Assembly (NCBI GenBank): GCA_964394665.1
Contig: CAYMYN010000019.1
Location: forward strand, 1-64,000
Source: CAYMYN01 sp964394665
Lineage (GTDB): Bacteria > Planctomycetota > UBA1135 > GCA-002686595
Reading direction: 5' to 3'
Length of the DNA: 64,000 nt
The notes beneath the pieces were generated by a model. That model made no database searches. It had not been told where the DNA came from and worked only from the letters and a program-made list of their open reading frames with translations. Positions 63,547 through 64,000 of the stretch are shown here, piece after piece. Position 1 is the first letter of the stretch, and every line of letters begins with the position of its first letter. Both the position numbers and the translations under genes were made by a program.

Positions 63547-64000
63547 TCTCGAGCTCCGCTTGAAGTTGGAGGCGCGCGGCGGCCCACCAGCGGCGCGCTT
63601 GGCGTTCGGAGATCCCAAGCAACTCGGCGGTCTCCTCCATCGAGTGCCCGCCGAAGAATCGCAGCTCGATCAGCCGCACCGCCTGGGGGTCGCGCGCCTC
63701 GAGGCGTCGGAGCGCCTCCTCGAGCTCCATCAGCCCGCCCGAGCGGGATTCGTAGGCGTCGACCAGGGCCTCGAGTTCGGTGCGCTCGCCACCGTGCCGG
63801 CGCTTGTCCGCGGCCTTGGCGCGCGCGTGGTCGACGAGCACCTGGCGCATCACGCGCGACGCCAGGCGCAGGAAGTGGCGCCTATCGGCCCAGGGGCGGG
63901 AGGCGCCGCGGCACAGGCGCAGGTAGGCCTCGTGCACGAGCGCCGTCGGCTGCAGGGTGTGCTCGGGGCGCTGGTGCTGCATGTGCCCGCGGGCCAGGTC
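63539..64000 (-). CDS. ECF-like RNA polymerase sigma factor, 5' end beyond the window
   Basis: The visible 153 residues include region 2 from within the helix (PEHTLQPTALVHEAYLRL, HFLRLASRVMRQVLVDHAR) and region 4 (DPQAVRLIELRFFGGHSMEE, AELLGISERQARRWWAAAR). This matches the planctomycete-rich ECF-like sigma group. About 30-40 residues are missing upstream, because the frame is open to the window edge, so the internal ATG at 63982 is not the real start. Its coupling to the kinase at 63546 suggests that the kinase controls it. Confidence 0.93.
   Translation of the reverse strand, partial: DLARGHMQHQRPEHTLQPTALVHEAYLRLCRGASRPWADRRHFLRLASRVMRQVLVDHARAKAADKRRHGGERTELEALVDAYESRSGGLMELEEALRRLEARDPQAVRLIELRFFGGHSMEETAELLGISERQARRWWAAARLQLQAELENG

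Overview
The window is very GC-rich (an impression of well over 70 percent, not computed), with long shadow reading frames on both strands and short intergenic gaps. The gene set points to a planctomycete. It has a Gram-negative-type envelope (secretin, AsmA/DUF748 protein, lipoproteins), an ECF sigma factor paired with a Ser/Thr kinase carrying a formylglycine-enzyme-like tail, QW-repeat toroid proteins ending in LPIFQR, and a zinc-ribbon SpoVG. A deep-branching, high-GC planctomycete is my inference. No rRNA or marker search supports it. Most genes start with ATG or GTG inside 4-bp ATGA/GTGA overlaps, so operons are tightly packed and translationally coupled. Clear Shine-Dalgarno sequences are the exception.

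Region by region: 51-8096 (minus) is a compact type II secretion/type IV pilus-like assembly operon in the order PilM-N/GspL, PilO/GspM, PilP/GspC-B, GspD, GspE, GspF, GspG, ending at a probable intrinsic terminator. A lone pseudopilin lies divergently at 8230. 8952-15667 (minus) holds a 1,762-residue AsmA/DUF748 protein and its coupled lipoprotein. 15808-18777 carries an rRNA methyltransferase-like gene overlapping tail to tail with a second methyltransferase, then an SGNH-like protein. 18978-22060 holds a secreted alpha/beta hydrolase and a GT-C glycosyltransferase.

22066-41569 is a minus-strand block of about 19.5 kb, transcribed MoxR, DUF58, BatA-type VWA, second VWA with an amidotransferase-like domain, TPR/beta-propeller protein, QW toroid, DUF4175-like membrane protein, long coiled-coil protein, disordered secreted protein, QW toroid. 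Overlaps and very short spacings suggest that it acts as one envelope system. A 10-N assembly gap lies inside it. A second secreted propeller protein follows at 41736-43769.

43813-51755 is core metabolism and division: eno with an ftsB-like gene (minus), then pssA-folK-panC-ispE, spoVG and aroDE-aroK (plus). A secreted 992-residue HEAT-like protein (51850-54828) leads up to an initiator tRNA-fMet gene at 54888.

54966-59591 is a small genomic island at the 3' end of that tRNA. The last 14 bases of the tRNA region recur as a direct repeat at its far end. It holds a frameshifted, truncated serine recombinase, an AbiE type IV toxin-antitoxin pair with a palindromic operator, and an unclassified S1-domain/coiled-coil protein. 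59666-64000 (minus) returns to chromosome: an ECF sigma factor (cut by the window edge), a kinase-SUMF1 protein and two proteins I do not recognise. No CRISPR array, rRNA, complete insertion sequence or replication origin was seen.
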